Shown one piece after another: positions 1 through 7,253 of a DNA stretch of 40,236 bases. The stretch spans positions 1 through 40,236 of the forward strand of contig JAJEBS010000333.1 in the NCBI GenBank assembly GCA_022822425.1, written 5' to 3'. The position numbers and the translations under genes are program-made. The notes below the pieces were generated by a model. The model saw only the letters and a list, made by a program, of their open reading frames with translations, was not told the origin of the DNA and searched no databases. The DNA is from Gemmatimonadota bacterium. GTDB lineage: Bacteria; Gemmatimonadota; Gemmatimonadetes; Longimicrobiales; Gaopeijiaceae. The first letter of the stretch is position 1. The number at the start of each line of letters is the position of its first letter.

Positions 1-1
1 C

Positions 2-970
2 CGGCGCCGCAGCCGCACCTTCTCGGTCTTCGTGGACGGCGACGGGATGTACGTGGTGAAGGGGCGGCTCGAGCCGGAGGTCGGAGCCGTGCTGATGCGC
101 GCGGTGGAGGCGGCGTCGGATGCGCTGTTCCGGTGCGAGGACGATGCGGGTGCCGGGAGTCGTGGGGGCGAGAACGGCGATTCGCGCCCCGAGCCGAGAC
201 AGCGCCGGGCCGATGCGGTGGGCCTGCTGGCCGAGCGGGCGCTGGCGGCCGGCTTTGGTGGCGAAGCGCGGACTGCATCTCACGGCGAGCCGTCGACTGC
301 ACCCCGCGTCGAGTCCGGAACCCGGGCAGAGCGCTACCAGGTCATGGTCCATTGTGATGCCGCAACGCTCGCGGCGGAGGGCGAGCCCGGACGCTCGGAT
401 CTGGACGGGATTCGCGTTTCCGCGGAGACGTCGCGGCGCATGGCGTGCGATGCGGCGGTGGTCGCGATGGTCCATGCGAAGGACGGCGCGATGCTGAACG
501 TGGGACGCCGGACGCGCACCATTCCGCCGCACATCCGGCGGGCGCTGGAGGAGCGCGACCGCGGATGCCGCTTCCCCGGGTGCGGGTGCAGGTTCACGGA
601 GGCGCACCATGTGAAGCACTGGGCCGACGGGGGCGAGACGAGCCTCGGGAACACGCTGCTCCTCTGCCGGCGGCACCACCGTGCCGTTCACGAGGGACGG
701 GTGAAGGTATCCGTAACCGGCGACGGCACGGTGCTGTTCTTTACGCCCAGGGGAAGGATGCTGGTGGACGCGCCGAGAAGACCGGCGCCGCGGGCCGCAC
801 ACCTGCCGCCGGTCCCATCGGTTCATCCGGGCGTCCCGGCGAGGGGCAAGGGTCCCATCCTGTCGAACGGGGCCGCCCTCTATCGCGACTCAGCCATCCC
901 CTGGGAGATCGAGGCGGCGGCGCGGGAGGCGGCGGAGGACTCTCTGGAGGCCCGCGACTTGAGCTTGTGA
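2..970 (+). CDS. DUF222 / HNH endonuclease domain protein (5' truncated by window edge)
   Basis: The reading frame is open from base 2, so the true start lies upstream and this is the C-terminal part of a longer protein. The first visible segment (GMYVVKGRLEPEVGAVL) matches the end of the DUF222 (13E12 repeat) region. The C-terminal half holds an HNH nuclease domain: PPHIRRALEERDRGCRFPGC, then EAHHVKHWADGG, then NTLLLCRRHH. This gives the paired cysteines and the His-His catalytic/metal ligands in the expected order. Proteins of this architecture are common, often multicopy and functionally undefined; some sit in mobile or intein-like settings, but no mobile element is visible here. The last ~100 residues are proline/alanine-rich and probably disordered. 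It converges on the PQQ dehydrogenase. Confidence 0.9.
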   Translation, partial: RRRSRTFSVFVDGDGMYVVKGRLEPEVGAVLMRAVEAASDALFRCEDDAGAGSRGGENGDSRPEPRQRRADAVGLLAERALAAGFGGEARTASHGEPSTAPRVESGTRAERYQVMVHCDAATLAAEGEPGRSDLDGIRVSAETSRRMACDAAVVAMVHAKDGAMLNVGRRTRTIPPHIRRALEERDRGCRFPGCGCRFTEAHHVKHWADGGETSLGNTLLLCRRHHRAVHEGRVKVSVTGDGTVLFFTPRGRMLVDAPRRPAPRAAHLPPVPSVHPGVPARGKGPILSNGAALYRDSAIPWEIEAAAREAAEDSLEARDLSL

Positions 971-994
971 GGAGATCGAGCGCAGACGCGCGCG

Positions 995-1043
995 GATTCC
1001 GGAGTCTGGCGCGGATTCGAGCTTGGCGCGGACTACCGGAATC
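995..1043. terminator. Putative bidirectional hairpin between convergent genes
   Basis: GATTCCGGAGTC (995-1006) pairs with GACT-a-CCGGAATC (1031-1043), giving 12 paired bases with one bulged A and a 24-nt loop. The stem sits exactly between two convergent genes and its right arm overlaps the dehydrogenase stop codon. There is no T-run, so it is either a factor-assisted terminator or an mRNA 3' end stabiliser. A 9-bp motif, GCGCGGATT/GCGCGGACT, also recurs at 990, 1009 and 1026. Confidence 0.45.
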
Positions 1044-3276
1044 AGTCTCGCAGCTTGAAGACGTAGAGCGCGTTTCCGGAGGCCGGATGGCGGATCTCCG
1101 GGGCCAGCAGGCGGGGGACGATGCGGGGGCTGCCGCCGCCGAGGCCGGTGCTGACCGCCAGGTACTGTTCGCCCCTGACGGAGAACGTCACGGGGAAGCC
1201 CTGGACCGAGGTCCCCAGCCGGGTCTCCCATAGCACCTCGCCGGTTGCGACGTCGTAGGCGCGGAAGTAGCGGTCGACATCGCCGGCGAACGCGAGGCCG
1301 CCGCCGGTGGTGAGCGCCGCGGTGAGGAAGGAGGCGCGCTGCTCGACACTCCAGACCTCCTCGAGGGTGCGCACGTCGTACGCGGCCAGCTTGCCCAGAC
1401 GGCCGTCGGTGCCCGGCATTTCGGCCCAGTCGCGGTCGGCGCCGGTGCCGCCCGATCCGACCTCCATGACGATCTCGCGGCCGGAGATCTCGAGGCAGCT
1501 CTGTGAGAGCGGGGTGACGAGCAGGCCGTTCTCCGGGCTGTACGCCATCGCTTGCCAGTTGTGGCCGCCCGCGGTGCTGGGGCAGACCGAGATCCACTCG
1601 CCCACTTCGGCCTTCATGATGTCCTGCCGGTAGGTGACCTCGCCGGTTTTCGGGTCTATGTGGTCGAAGACGTTCTGGTAGACGGTCTCGCGGTGCTGGA
1701 GGAACTCGCCCGTCTCGCGGTCGAGCTTCCAGAAGATGCCGTGCTTGCCGATGGCGAAGAGGAGCCTGCGGCCGTCGACGTCCACGAGCAACTGCTCGAA
1801 GGCTTCGTCGAGGTCGAGCGCCTCGCCCGGAACGTGCTGGCGATACCACGCCAGCGAGCCGTCGGCCGCGTTCATCGCCAGGGTAGAGCTGGTGTAGAGC
1901 GCCGCATCGGCGGCGGTGAGGCCGCGGCTGGCGGGCACCCAGGGCTTGGCCTGGGCGGTCCCCCAGTAGATGAGTCCGAGCGCCGGATCGTAGCTGCCGG
2001 TGGTCCACGCATCCCCGCCGCCCCGCAGGTGGAGGGGCAGGTCGCCCCAGGTGTCGCCGCCGGGTTCGCCCGGGCGCGCGATGGTGTAGGTGCGCCACAC
2101 CTCCTCCCCGGTGTCGGCGTCGTGCGCGGTGATGAAGCAGCTGTCCTCGAAGAAGCGCCCGCACCCGTTCATGCCGTTCACGACCAGCCCCTCCACCACG
2201 AGGGGGCCCGCGACGCTGGCGTATCCCTTGCGGGGGTCGGCGACCTGGGTGTCCCACACCGTCTTGCCGGTGCGCGCGTCGAGGGCGACCAGGCTCGCGT
2301 CCCTGGTGGCCAGGAACACCTTGTCCTCGTAGAGCGCCACGTTGCGCAACTGGTTGAAGCCACCTGGACGGATGTGGTCGGGGAACTGGCGCCGGTACTC
2401 CCACAGCAGGTCGCCGGTGGCGGCGTCGAGCGCCTGGATGATGTTGCCCGGGTTGGTGAGGAACATGATCCCGTCGAGCACCAGCGGGGTGGGCTGGTTG
2501 GTGCCGCCGGCCATGGCCCACACCCAGGCCAGCTCCAGGTCGGCGACGTTCTCGCGCCGGATCTGGTCGAGCGGGCTGTACCCCCACGCGTCGTACGTGC
2601 GCCGGTACATGAGCCAGTCGGCGGGGTCGGGGTCGCGCAGCATTGCGTCGGTGACCGGCGGAAGCGGGCCGATGGCGCCCTCCACGGTAGTGAGGCCAGT
2701 GGCGCGTTCCAGCTCGCCGGTGGGGACGTAGGGCCGGTCGGCGGCGGCGGTGACCGCTTCGGCTGCGGGTGGATCGGTCGCTTCGGTCGCCGGTGGGCCG
2801 GCCTGGTCGGTTGCATCCGCCCCGCCCGCCCCGGCGATGACCTCGTCGATCGCCCGCCCGGCGGCGAGCGCGCCCTGGTCGGCGGCTGCCCCGTTCGCCG
2901 AGAGCAGGAAGGCGGTCACCGCGAGGTACTGGGCCTCGCTCAGGGTGCCGGGCTCTTCCGGCGGCATGTCGCGCACCACCGCCAGCAGCTCGCCGAGCGG
3001 TGCGCCCCGCCAGGCGGCGAGGAAGTTACGACCGGCCAGTTCGGGTGCCTCGAAGTCGCCGCTCAGGTCGGCGCGGTGGCATTCCGCGCACGCGCGCTCG
3101 TAGACCCCGCGCCCGGCTTCCACCTGTTCCGGGACCAGGCGCACCGCCTCCTGCCCGGCGAGCGGCCCGGCCATCGCCAGCGTCGCGGCCAGCAACCCGG
3201 CCATCACCGGCGTCGCGCCGACCCGTGCGGCCACGGCCAACATCGTCGCGAGACACGTCGTTCGCAGTCTGGTCAT
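1042..3276 (-). CDS. PQQ-dependent dehydrogenase with N-terminal cytochrome c domain
   Basis: A predicted periplasmic quinohaemoprotein of 744 aa that oxidises an alcohol or aldose and passes electrons to its own haem. A signal peptide ends near residue 41 (PLAGQ). A cytochrome c domain follows, with CAECH at 63-67 and a likely axial Met at 104 (RDMPPEEPG). After an Ala/Pro-rich linker (about 130-180), a PQQ beta-propeller runs from about 215 to the end. Its repeated tryptophan-docking motifs include [34 protein letters not shown] and [11 protein letters not shown]. Two cysteines ([10 protein letters not shown]) lie near where the family's active-site disulphide is found, but they are not vicinal. 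Haem N-terminal to the propeller is the reverse of type II quinohaemoprotein alcohol dehydrogenases. ATG at 3276 is the first start giving a signal peptide. The substrate cannot be told. Confidence 0.9.
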   Translation of the reverse strand: MTRLRTTCLATMLAVAARVGATPVMAGLLAATLAMAGPLAGQEAVRLVPEQVEAGRGVYERACAECHRADLSGDFEAPELAGRNFLAAWRGAPLGELLAVVRDMPPEEPGTLSEAQYLAVTAFLLSANGAAADQGALAAGRAIDEVIAGAGGADATDQAGPPATEATDPPAAEAVTAAADRPYVPTGELERATGLTTVEGAIGPLPPVTDAMLRDPDPADWLMYRRTYDAWGYSPLDQIRRENVADLELAWVWAMAGGTNQPTPLVLDGIMFLTNPGNIIQALDAATGDLLWEYRRQFPDHIRPGGFNQLRNVALYEDKVFLATRDASLVALDARTGKTVWDTQVADPRKGYASVAGPLVVEGLVVNGMNGCGRFFEDSCFITAHDADTGEEVWRTYTIARPGEPGGDTWGDLPLHLRGGGDAWTTGSYDPALGLIYWGTAQAKPWVPASRGLTAADAALYTSSTLAMNAADGSLAWYRQHVPGEALDLDEAFEQLLVDVDGRRLLFAIGKHGIFWKLDRETGEFLQHRETVYQNVFDHIDPKTGEVTYRQDIMKAEVGEWISVCPSTAGGHNWQAMAYSPENGLLVTPLSQSCLEISGREIVMEVGSGGTGADRDWAEMPGTDGRLGKLAAYDVRTLEEVWSVEQRASFLTAALTTGGGLAFAGDVDRYFRAYDVATGEVLWETRLGTSVQGFPVTFSVRGEQYLAVSTGLGGGSPRIVPRLLAPEIRHPASGNALYVFKLRD

Positions 3277-3354
3277 GGCCCACCGCCCGGGGTCCGGGGA
3301 AAACCAGTTGAGGTGAGTGGGGTCGGCAGAATGTCAGGGATGAGGGAAAGGTCA

Positions 3355-3398
3355 TGAGATGTCAGTAGACATCAGTGATATTATCAGTAAACATCAGT
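3355..3398 (-). promoter_or_regulatory. Phased ACTGAT repeats / candidate operator upstream of the PQQ dehydrogenase
   Basis: On the minus strand ACTGA(T/C) occurs four times, starting at 3398, 3388, 3376 and 3366, so spaced 10, 12 and 10 bp (one helical turn). The block reads as two 22-bp direct repeats (3398-3377 and 3376-3355). It also contains the perfect palindromes GATGTC-TACT-GACATC (3358-3373) and TGATA-A-TATCA (3376-3386). It is AT-rich, overlaps the stop codon of the upstream gene and ends about 80 bp before the dehydrogenase start. A GATAAT -10-like element lies within it. This looks like a multi-site operator; the regulator is unknown. Confidence 0.5.
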
Positions 3399-4227
3399 GC
3401 GTTAGCGCGTACAGCACGATGTTGATGCCGAGCGCGTACGACTCCGGGGAGAAGCGGAAGAAGAACGACTCGTCCTCGCCCTCCCGCTCCCAGCCGTCCG
3501 CGATGTCGGTGTTGTGGGTCATGACCACCATCGCCCGCCCATCCTCGTCGAAGATCGCGCGAAAATGCACTTCGGCGCTCTCGAACCCGCGCTCCGAAGT
3601 CGCCTGCCGCCCGGTCCGGTACCAGTACTGGATGGAGGGCACCTGGGGCACGTCCCGCACCTGGTAGAGCCCGTTCAGCAGCAGGTGGTCGCTCGGAACG
3701 TCCTGGATGAAGTGATCGGGGAGCACCTGGCGCATGGTCTCCTCCCAGTGCTGCCAGGCGCGGTCGCCCCAGAAGTCATCCACGTAGAGAAAGCCGCCCT
3801 TGAGAAGATACGTGCGCAGGCGCTCGACCTCGTCGGCGTCGAAGCCGACCGTTCCCACATCCGACATGAAGACGAAGGGACACTGGAAGATCTGGTCGTC
3901 GTCCAGGGTCACGACCGCGTAGAAGGGCTCACCGTCCTCGGAGCGGCTGACCGCCGAGGTGGTCAGCTGCGAGAAGCGCAGGGCGAAGTTGGCGTCCGAG
4001 TTGGGGTAGTCGGTGCGCCAGCCCTGGCCCAGCGCCTCGTTGCGCACGCTGCGGTAGGCGATGCGGCAGAAGGTGAAGCCGAACTCGGCCGCCTCGCCCG
4101 GGTTGGCCATGGGCGCGCGCCGGCCCCAGCCTCGTCCCCAGCGCTGCGCGCTCGCCGGGCTGGCAAGGACCGCCAGGGCGCCCGTCCACAGGGCAACGAG
4201 GACGAGCGCCCACCTGCGCGCTATCAT
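3394..4227 (-). CDS. DUF4159 domain-containing secreted protein
   Basis: A protein of 277 aa with a signal peptide (MIARRWALVLVALWTGALAV...SPASAQ). The rest matches DUF4159: FTFCRIAYRSVRNE, GWRTDYPNSDANFALR, RLRTYLLKGGFLYVDDFWG, and a C-terminal GINIVLYALTH. The domain resembles a glutamine-amidotransferase-like fold found in Bat-type and other secreted proteins; no enzymatic activity is established for it. Its ATG begins on the base right after the TAG of the upstream TPR gene (zero spacing), so the two are surely co-transcribed and probably translationally coupled. The stop codon lies inside the phased repeat block described at 3355-3398. Confidence 0.85.
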   Translation of the reverse strand: MIARRWALVLVALWTGALAVLASPASAQRWGRGWGRRAPMANPGEAAEFGFTFCRIAYRSVRNEALGQGWRTDYPNSDANFALRFSQLTTSAVSRSEDGEPFYAVVTLDDDQIFQCPFVFMSDVGTVGFDADEVERLRTYLLKGGFLYVDDFWGDRAWQHWEETMRQVLPDHFIQDVPSDHLLLNGLYQVRDVPQVPSIQYWYRTGRQATSERGFESAEVHFRAIFDEDGRAMVVMTHNTDIADGWEREGEDESFFFRFSPESYALGINIVLYALTH

Positions 4228-5865
4228 CTAGAAGCGCGCCGACATCAGCCAGACATCCGCGTTGGCCCAGTACTCCAAGCGCTCGGCCAGCGTCTCGTCG
4301 GCCTCCGCGTCCCGACCCTGGGCCCGGAGCGCGCGCTCGAGCCCGAAGAGCGACCAGCCGTTGTGGGGATGGTCCTCGAGCGCGGCGCGGAACACCTCTT
4401 CGGCCTCCGAATGGCGTCCGGCGTCGTTCAGGATGGCGCCCAGCCAGTGGCGCGCCGCGAAGTTGAGGGGCTCGGGTTCGTCGTAGCGGAGTCCGTCCTC
4501 GACCTCGATGGCCTCCTCGAGCGCGCGCACGGCCCCGTCGACATCGCCTTCGGCGGCCAGCATCTCGCCCTCGAGAATCCCTCCCACCACCGTGATGAGA
4601 TCGACCGCCGAGTGTCCGCGGAAGGGCGCCTCGTCGTCGAGCGCGCTGCGCGCCTCCTTCAGCCGCTCCATGTAGAAGGCGGCGCTGTCGGGCCGCTCCA
4701 TGCGCAGATGGGCAAAGCCGCGTCCGAAATCCCAGAACCCGGCGAAGAGCGGCTGCTCGGGCTGCTCCTCGATCGCCAGCACATCCTCCCAGAAGCCGAA
4801 GCGGACACCGGTGAGCGACTCGTAGAAGTTGCCGCCCGACACCAGCTTGCCGTAGTTGCGCGAGGCCTGCATGGCGACCGCGCCCTCGCCCGCCATCGAT
4901 GCGGCGAAGAGCAGCATGTGCAGGTTGTGCGACGGGTAGATGGCGTAGCCCAGGTCGTGGTTGGCCTTCTGGTCGGAGTGCCAGGCGTGCGTGTTGGCGA
5001 TCACCGCGTCGTGCCAGCGCCCGATCCGGTTGTAGGTGTGCGAGGGCATGTGCTGGATGTGGCTCGCGCCCGGGATGGACTGGCCGAGATGGTCCGCGCA
5101 CGCCTCCGCCTTGCCGGGACGGGTGGTGGGCTCGGTGGCGTGGACGTAGAGGTGGCACGCGCCCGGGTGCGCGATGTTGAGCGCGAGGGTGGCTTCGAGC
5201 ACGCGGTGGATCTTCTGCACCTCCGGGTTCTCGATGTCCCAGTAGCCGCGCCGGGGCTGGAGCAGCATGAGCGACTCGCCGTAGAAGGTCCCCACCTCGA
5301 TGTCGTCGGGGTGCGCCTCCCACACCTGCCCCATGGCGGCGGCGTACGCCTCGTCCAGCTCCAGACGCTGCTCGTCGCCCTCGTGCTCGGGGGCGTAGCG
5401 GACGATCATCGCGTCGATGAGGGCCCGCTCGATCGCGGTGCCCGATTCCGCGGCCAGCTCCTTCGCCTTGTGGATGGCGGCGTAGGCGGTGGGGGCGTCC
5501 TCGGGCAGCATGGCGCCGTTCAGATAGCGGCCCAGCGACCACGCTTCGCCGAAGTAGCACATGGCGCACTCGGGATCGTGGCGCTGCGCTTCCTTGAAGG
5601 AGCGGTTCGCGTCCGAGGGCGTGAAGGCGTACATGAGCTGCAGGCCCTGCGTGAAATACGCCTGCGCTTTTTCGGAGTCGGTCGTGATGGTGCGCGAGTA
5701 CGGCCCGAGGGCGGAGGAAATGAGCAGGACCTCCTCGCCGTCCGGAGCCGGACCGGGTCCGTGCTCGTCGTGCTGAGCGAAGAGGGGCGCCGGTGCCAGA
5801 CCGAGCAGGACCGGCGCGGTGCTACAGACGCAGGCGAGAACGAAGCGAAGGTGTTTCCGGGTCAT
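4228..5865 (-). CDS. Secreted tetratricopeptide-repeat protein
   Basis: A protein of 545 aa with a signal peptide (MTRKHLRFVLACVCSTAPVL...PLFAQ) followed by TPR-like helical repeats. The first repeat is AYFTQGLQLMYAFTPSDANRS with EAQRHDPECAMCYFGEAWSL. Later repeats include EAEEVFRAALEDHPHNGWSLFGLERALRAQ near the C-terminus. The central block GASHIQHMPSHTYNRIGRW is a histidine-rich motif I associate with a widespread, uncharacterised TPR family. The frame is open further upstream to 6507, but ATG at 5865 is preceded by AGGAG at good spacing and starts the signal peptide. It abuts the DUF4159 gene with no gap. It is probably a periplasmic scaffold; no catalytic domain is visible. Confidence 0.85.
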   Translation of the reverse strand: MTRKHLRFVLACVCSTAPVLLGLAPAPLFAQHDEHGPGPAPDGEEVLLISSALGPYSRTITTDSEKAQAYFTQGLQLMYAFTPSDANRSFKEAQRHDPECAMCYFGEAWSLGRYLNGAMLPEDAPTAYAAIHKAKELAAESGTAIERALIDAMIVRYAPEHEGDEQRLELDEAYAAAMGQVWEAHPDDIEVGTFYGESLMLLQPRRGYWDIENPEVQKIHRVLEATLALNIAHPGACHLYVHATEPTTRPGKAEACADHLGQSIPGASHIQHMPSHTYNRIGRWHDAVIANTHAWHSDQKANHDLGYAIYPSHNLHMLLFAASMAGEGAVAMQASRNYGKLVSGGNFYESLTGVRFGFWEDVLAIEEQPEQPLFAGFWDFGRGFAHLRMERPDSAAFYMERLKEARSALDDEAPFRGHSAVDLITVVGGILEGEMLAAEGDVDGAVRALEEAIEVEDGLRYDEPEPLNFAARHWLGAILNDAGRHSEAEEVFRAALEDHPHNGWSLFGLERALRAQGRDAEADETLAERLEYWANADVWLMSARF

Positions 5866-5975
5866 GGCGCAGTCTCCTGGAAGATGGTCCGATTCTCCTC
5901 GCAAACTGCCCCGATGAAGGGATGTGCGCCAGAGATGTGGATGCGGGACGCGCGCCGGTGCGGCGGCCGGTCGTC

Positions 5976-6500
5976 TCAGCGCCCGCGCGACCTGAGGTCG
6001 CGGTCGAAGTCCTCGAGGTCGCGGTCGTAGTCCGTCGCCTCCCGGCCCGGAGCTCCGCGCGCGCGCCCCCCGGCCCGGCGCTGGCGCTCGATCATATCGT
6101 CCAGCCAGCGCTCCGCGGACTTGCTCTCGCGCCGCGCCAGGTCCTCGACCCGCTCGATGAGGGTGTCGGCGTCGGATCCCAGGATGCGGCGTTCCCCGAT
6201 TCCGGCGCCGGTGCCGGGCTGGTCCGGCCAGAGCAGCTCCCCCGTCTCGGCGAACCCCTTCGTGTTGTGCAGCCGGAGCCACCGGTCGAAGCGCGAGCAC
6301 AGCCGGATGACGGCGTAGAAGCGCCGGGGACGCCTGCCACCCCCGGCGATCATGTCGATCACGATTGCGATGACCGACAGGCTCATGAGGACCGCATCCT
6401 TGACCCCGTCCAGCGCCAGCTTGACCTGGAACACCACGAAGTCGCGGAAGGTGACCGAGCGGGTGACGACGGGAAGGGAAGAGTGGCCGAATCGGTTCAT
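5976..6500 (-). CDS. Small membrane-anchored protein of unknown function
   Basis: A protein of 174 aa that I do not recognise. One hydrophobic segment (about residues 36-54, DAVLMSLSVIAIVIDMIAGG) is preceded by an amphipathic stretch (FRDFVVFQVKLALDGVKDA) and followed by an Arg-rich, soluble C-terminal half. The tail is strongly charged (DYDRDLEDFDRDLRSRGR) and likely disordered. It lies 110 bp upstream of the TPR gene on the same strand and may belong to its operon. No strong Shine-Dalgarno is seen before ATG 6500; an in-frame-shifted ATG at about 6507 belongs to another frame. Coding character is plausible from length and residue composition only. Confidence 0.65.
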   Translation of the reverse strand: MNRFGHSSLPVVTRSVTFRDFVVFQVKLALDGVKDAVLMSLSVIAIVIDMIAGGGRRPRRFYAVIRLCSRFDRWLRLHNTKGFAETGELLWPDQPGTGAGIGERRILGSDADTLIERVEDLARRESKSAERWLDDMIERQRRAGGRARGAPGREATDYDRDLEDFDRDLRSRGR

Positions 6501-6645
6501 GGGGCACTCATGTCCGGGGTCAGGAGGGCGGTGGCGTGCCGAGGATGATGGGTCCCGTGCAAATGTCGGTTGGCCGCGGTCTTTACGCGAGCAATGCCGG
6601 CAGGTGTCGCCGGCCCCAGCGGATGGGCGTCGGAGCGAGACCCGC

Positions 6646-6918
6646 CTATTCCCTGAACAAGTCGGAGTGGGTACCGGTACGGACCAGGTGCAACTCGCTA
6701 CCCTTGACCTGGTAGATCACGAGCCAGCCCGGTTCGATATGAGCCTCCCGGTAGCCCTTCCAGATTCCTCGCAGCGGATGGTCGCGATGACGCGTGGACA
6801 AGGGCTCCCGCTGGACCAGCGACGCCAACAGCGCCCGCAGCTTGTCCATATCCTTACCCCGGGCTCTTGCTTTCCTGACATCGCGCTTGAACCGCGAGGA
6901 GCGGACGGGGGTCAGCAT
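6646..6918 (-). CDS. yafQ: YafQ-family RelE/ParE-fold toxin (ribosome-dependent mRNA interferase)
   Basis: A protein of 90 aa, the usual YafQ length. The C-terminal signature DHPLRGIWKGYREAHIEPGW...RTGTHSDLF aligns directly with E. coli YafQ. His47, His60, Trp65, His84 and Phe88 match the catalytic/active-site residues H50, H63, W68, H87 and F91. The aspartate that follows EP in E. coli (D67) is glycine here (Gly64), so activity may be reduced or altered. It starts 1 bp after the antitoxin stop (TGACATG), the canonical antitoxin-toxin arrangement. The family cleaves mRNA in the ribosomal A site. Confidence 0.92.
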   Translation of the reverse strand: MLTPVRSSRFKRDVRKARARGKDMDKLRALLASLVQREPLSTRHRDHPLRGIWKGYREAHIEPGWLVIYQVKGSELHLVRTGTHSDLFRE

Positions 6919-6919
6919 G

Positions 6920-7177
6920 TCAGATGTCGAGGTCGCGGAACAACTCCTCGACGCTGTCGAACCGTCGGCCCTTGCCGTCGGCCAGTTCCTTCATGGCTTC
7001 CACGGTCGTCCGATTGGGCACCTGGATGGTGAAGGGCAGCCGCTTTTCCTCTGCTACGCGCAGCATCAGGAGGCGGATCGCGTCGGACACGGTCAGGCCC
7101 ATGGCCTGGAGTGCCTCGGCGGCACGTGTCTTGGTCTCGCTGTCGATGCGGGCGCGCACAACGGTGTCGGTACTCAT
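6920..7177 (-). CDS. dinJ: DinJ/RelB-family antitoxin
   Basis: A protein of 85 aa. The N-terminal ribbon-helix-helix region (VVRARIDSETKTRAAEALQAMGLTVSDAIRLLM) is typical of RelB/DinJ, and the C-terminal tail (VEELFRDLDI) would wrap the toxin. ATG at 7177 is preceded by GGGGAGATCC. It is followed 1 bp later by the YafQ toxin. Proteins of this family bind DNA and autorepress; a palindrome overlapping the likely promoter (7203-7213) is the obvious operator candidate. Confidence 0.93.
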   Translation of the reverse strand: MSTDTVVRARIDSETKTRAAEALQAMGLTVSDAIRLLMLRVAEEKRLPFTIQVPNRTTVEAMKELADGKGRRFDSVEELFRDLDI

Positions 7178-7202
7178 CCTGGATCTCCCCTTCTTGGTAT
7201 GA

Positions 7203-7235
7203 CCACATTGTGGCTACACTCAGTATCGCTCGCAA
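7203..7235 (-). promoter_or_regulatory. dinJ-yafQ promoter with overlapping palindromic operator
   Basis: On the minus strand TTGCGA (7235-7230) and CACAAT (7212-7207) are separated by 17 bp and each match the consensus at 4 of 6 bases. The perfect 11-bp palindrome CCACA-A-TGTGG (7213-7203) covers the -10 element, 26 bp upstream of the dinJ ATG. This is the layout expected for autorepression by a ribbon-helix-helix antitoxin. Confidence 0.5.
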
Positions 7236-7253
7236 GTGGATCTCGTGGATCGG

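Noticed and set aside
1552-3357. A 600-codon open frame on the plus strand opposite the PQQ dehydrogenase
   Set aside because: It is a high-GC antisense shadow with low-complexity Val/Gly/Ala/Arg composition and no domain; the minus-strand frame has clear cytochrome and propeller motifs.
5866-6507. N-terminal extension of the TPR protein to position 6507
   Set aside because: The extension is a shadow of the small membrane protein at 5976-6500; the signal peptide and AGGAG site place the start at 5865.
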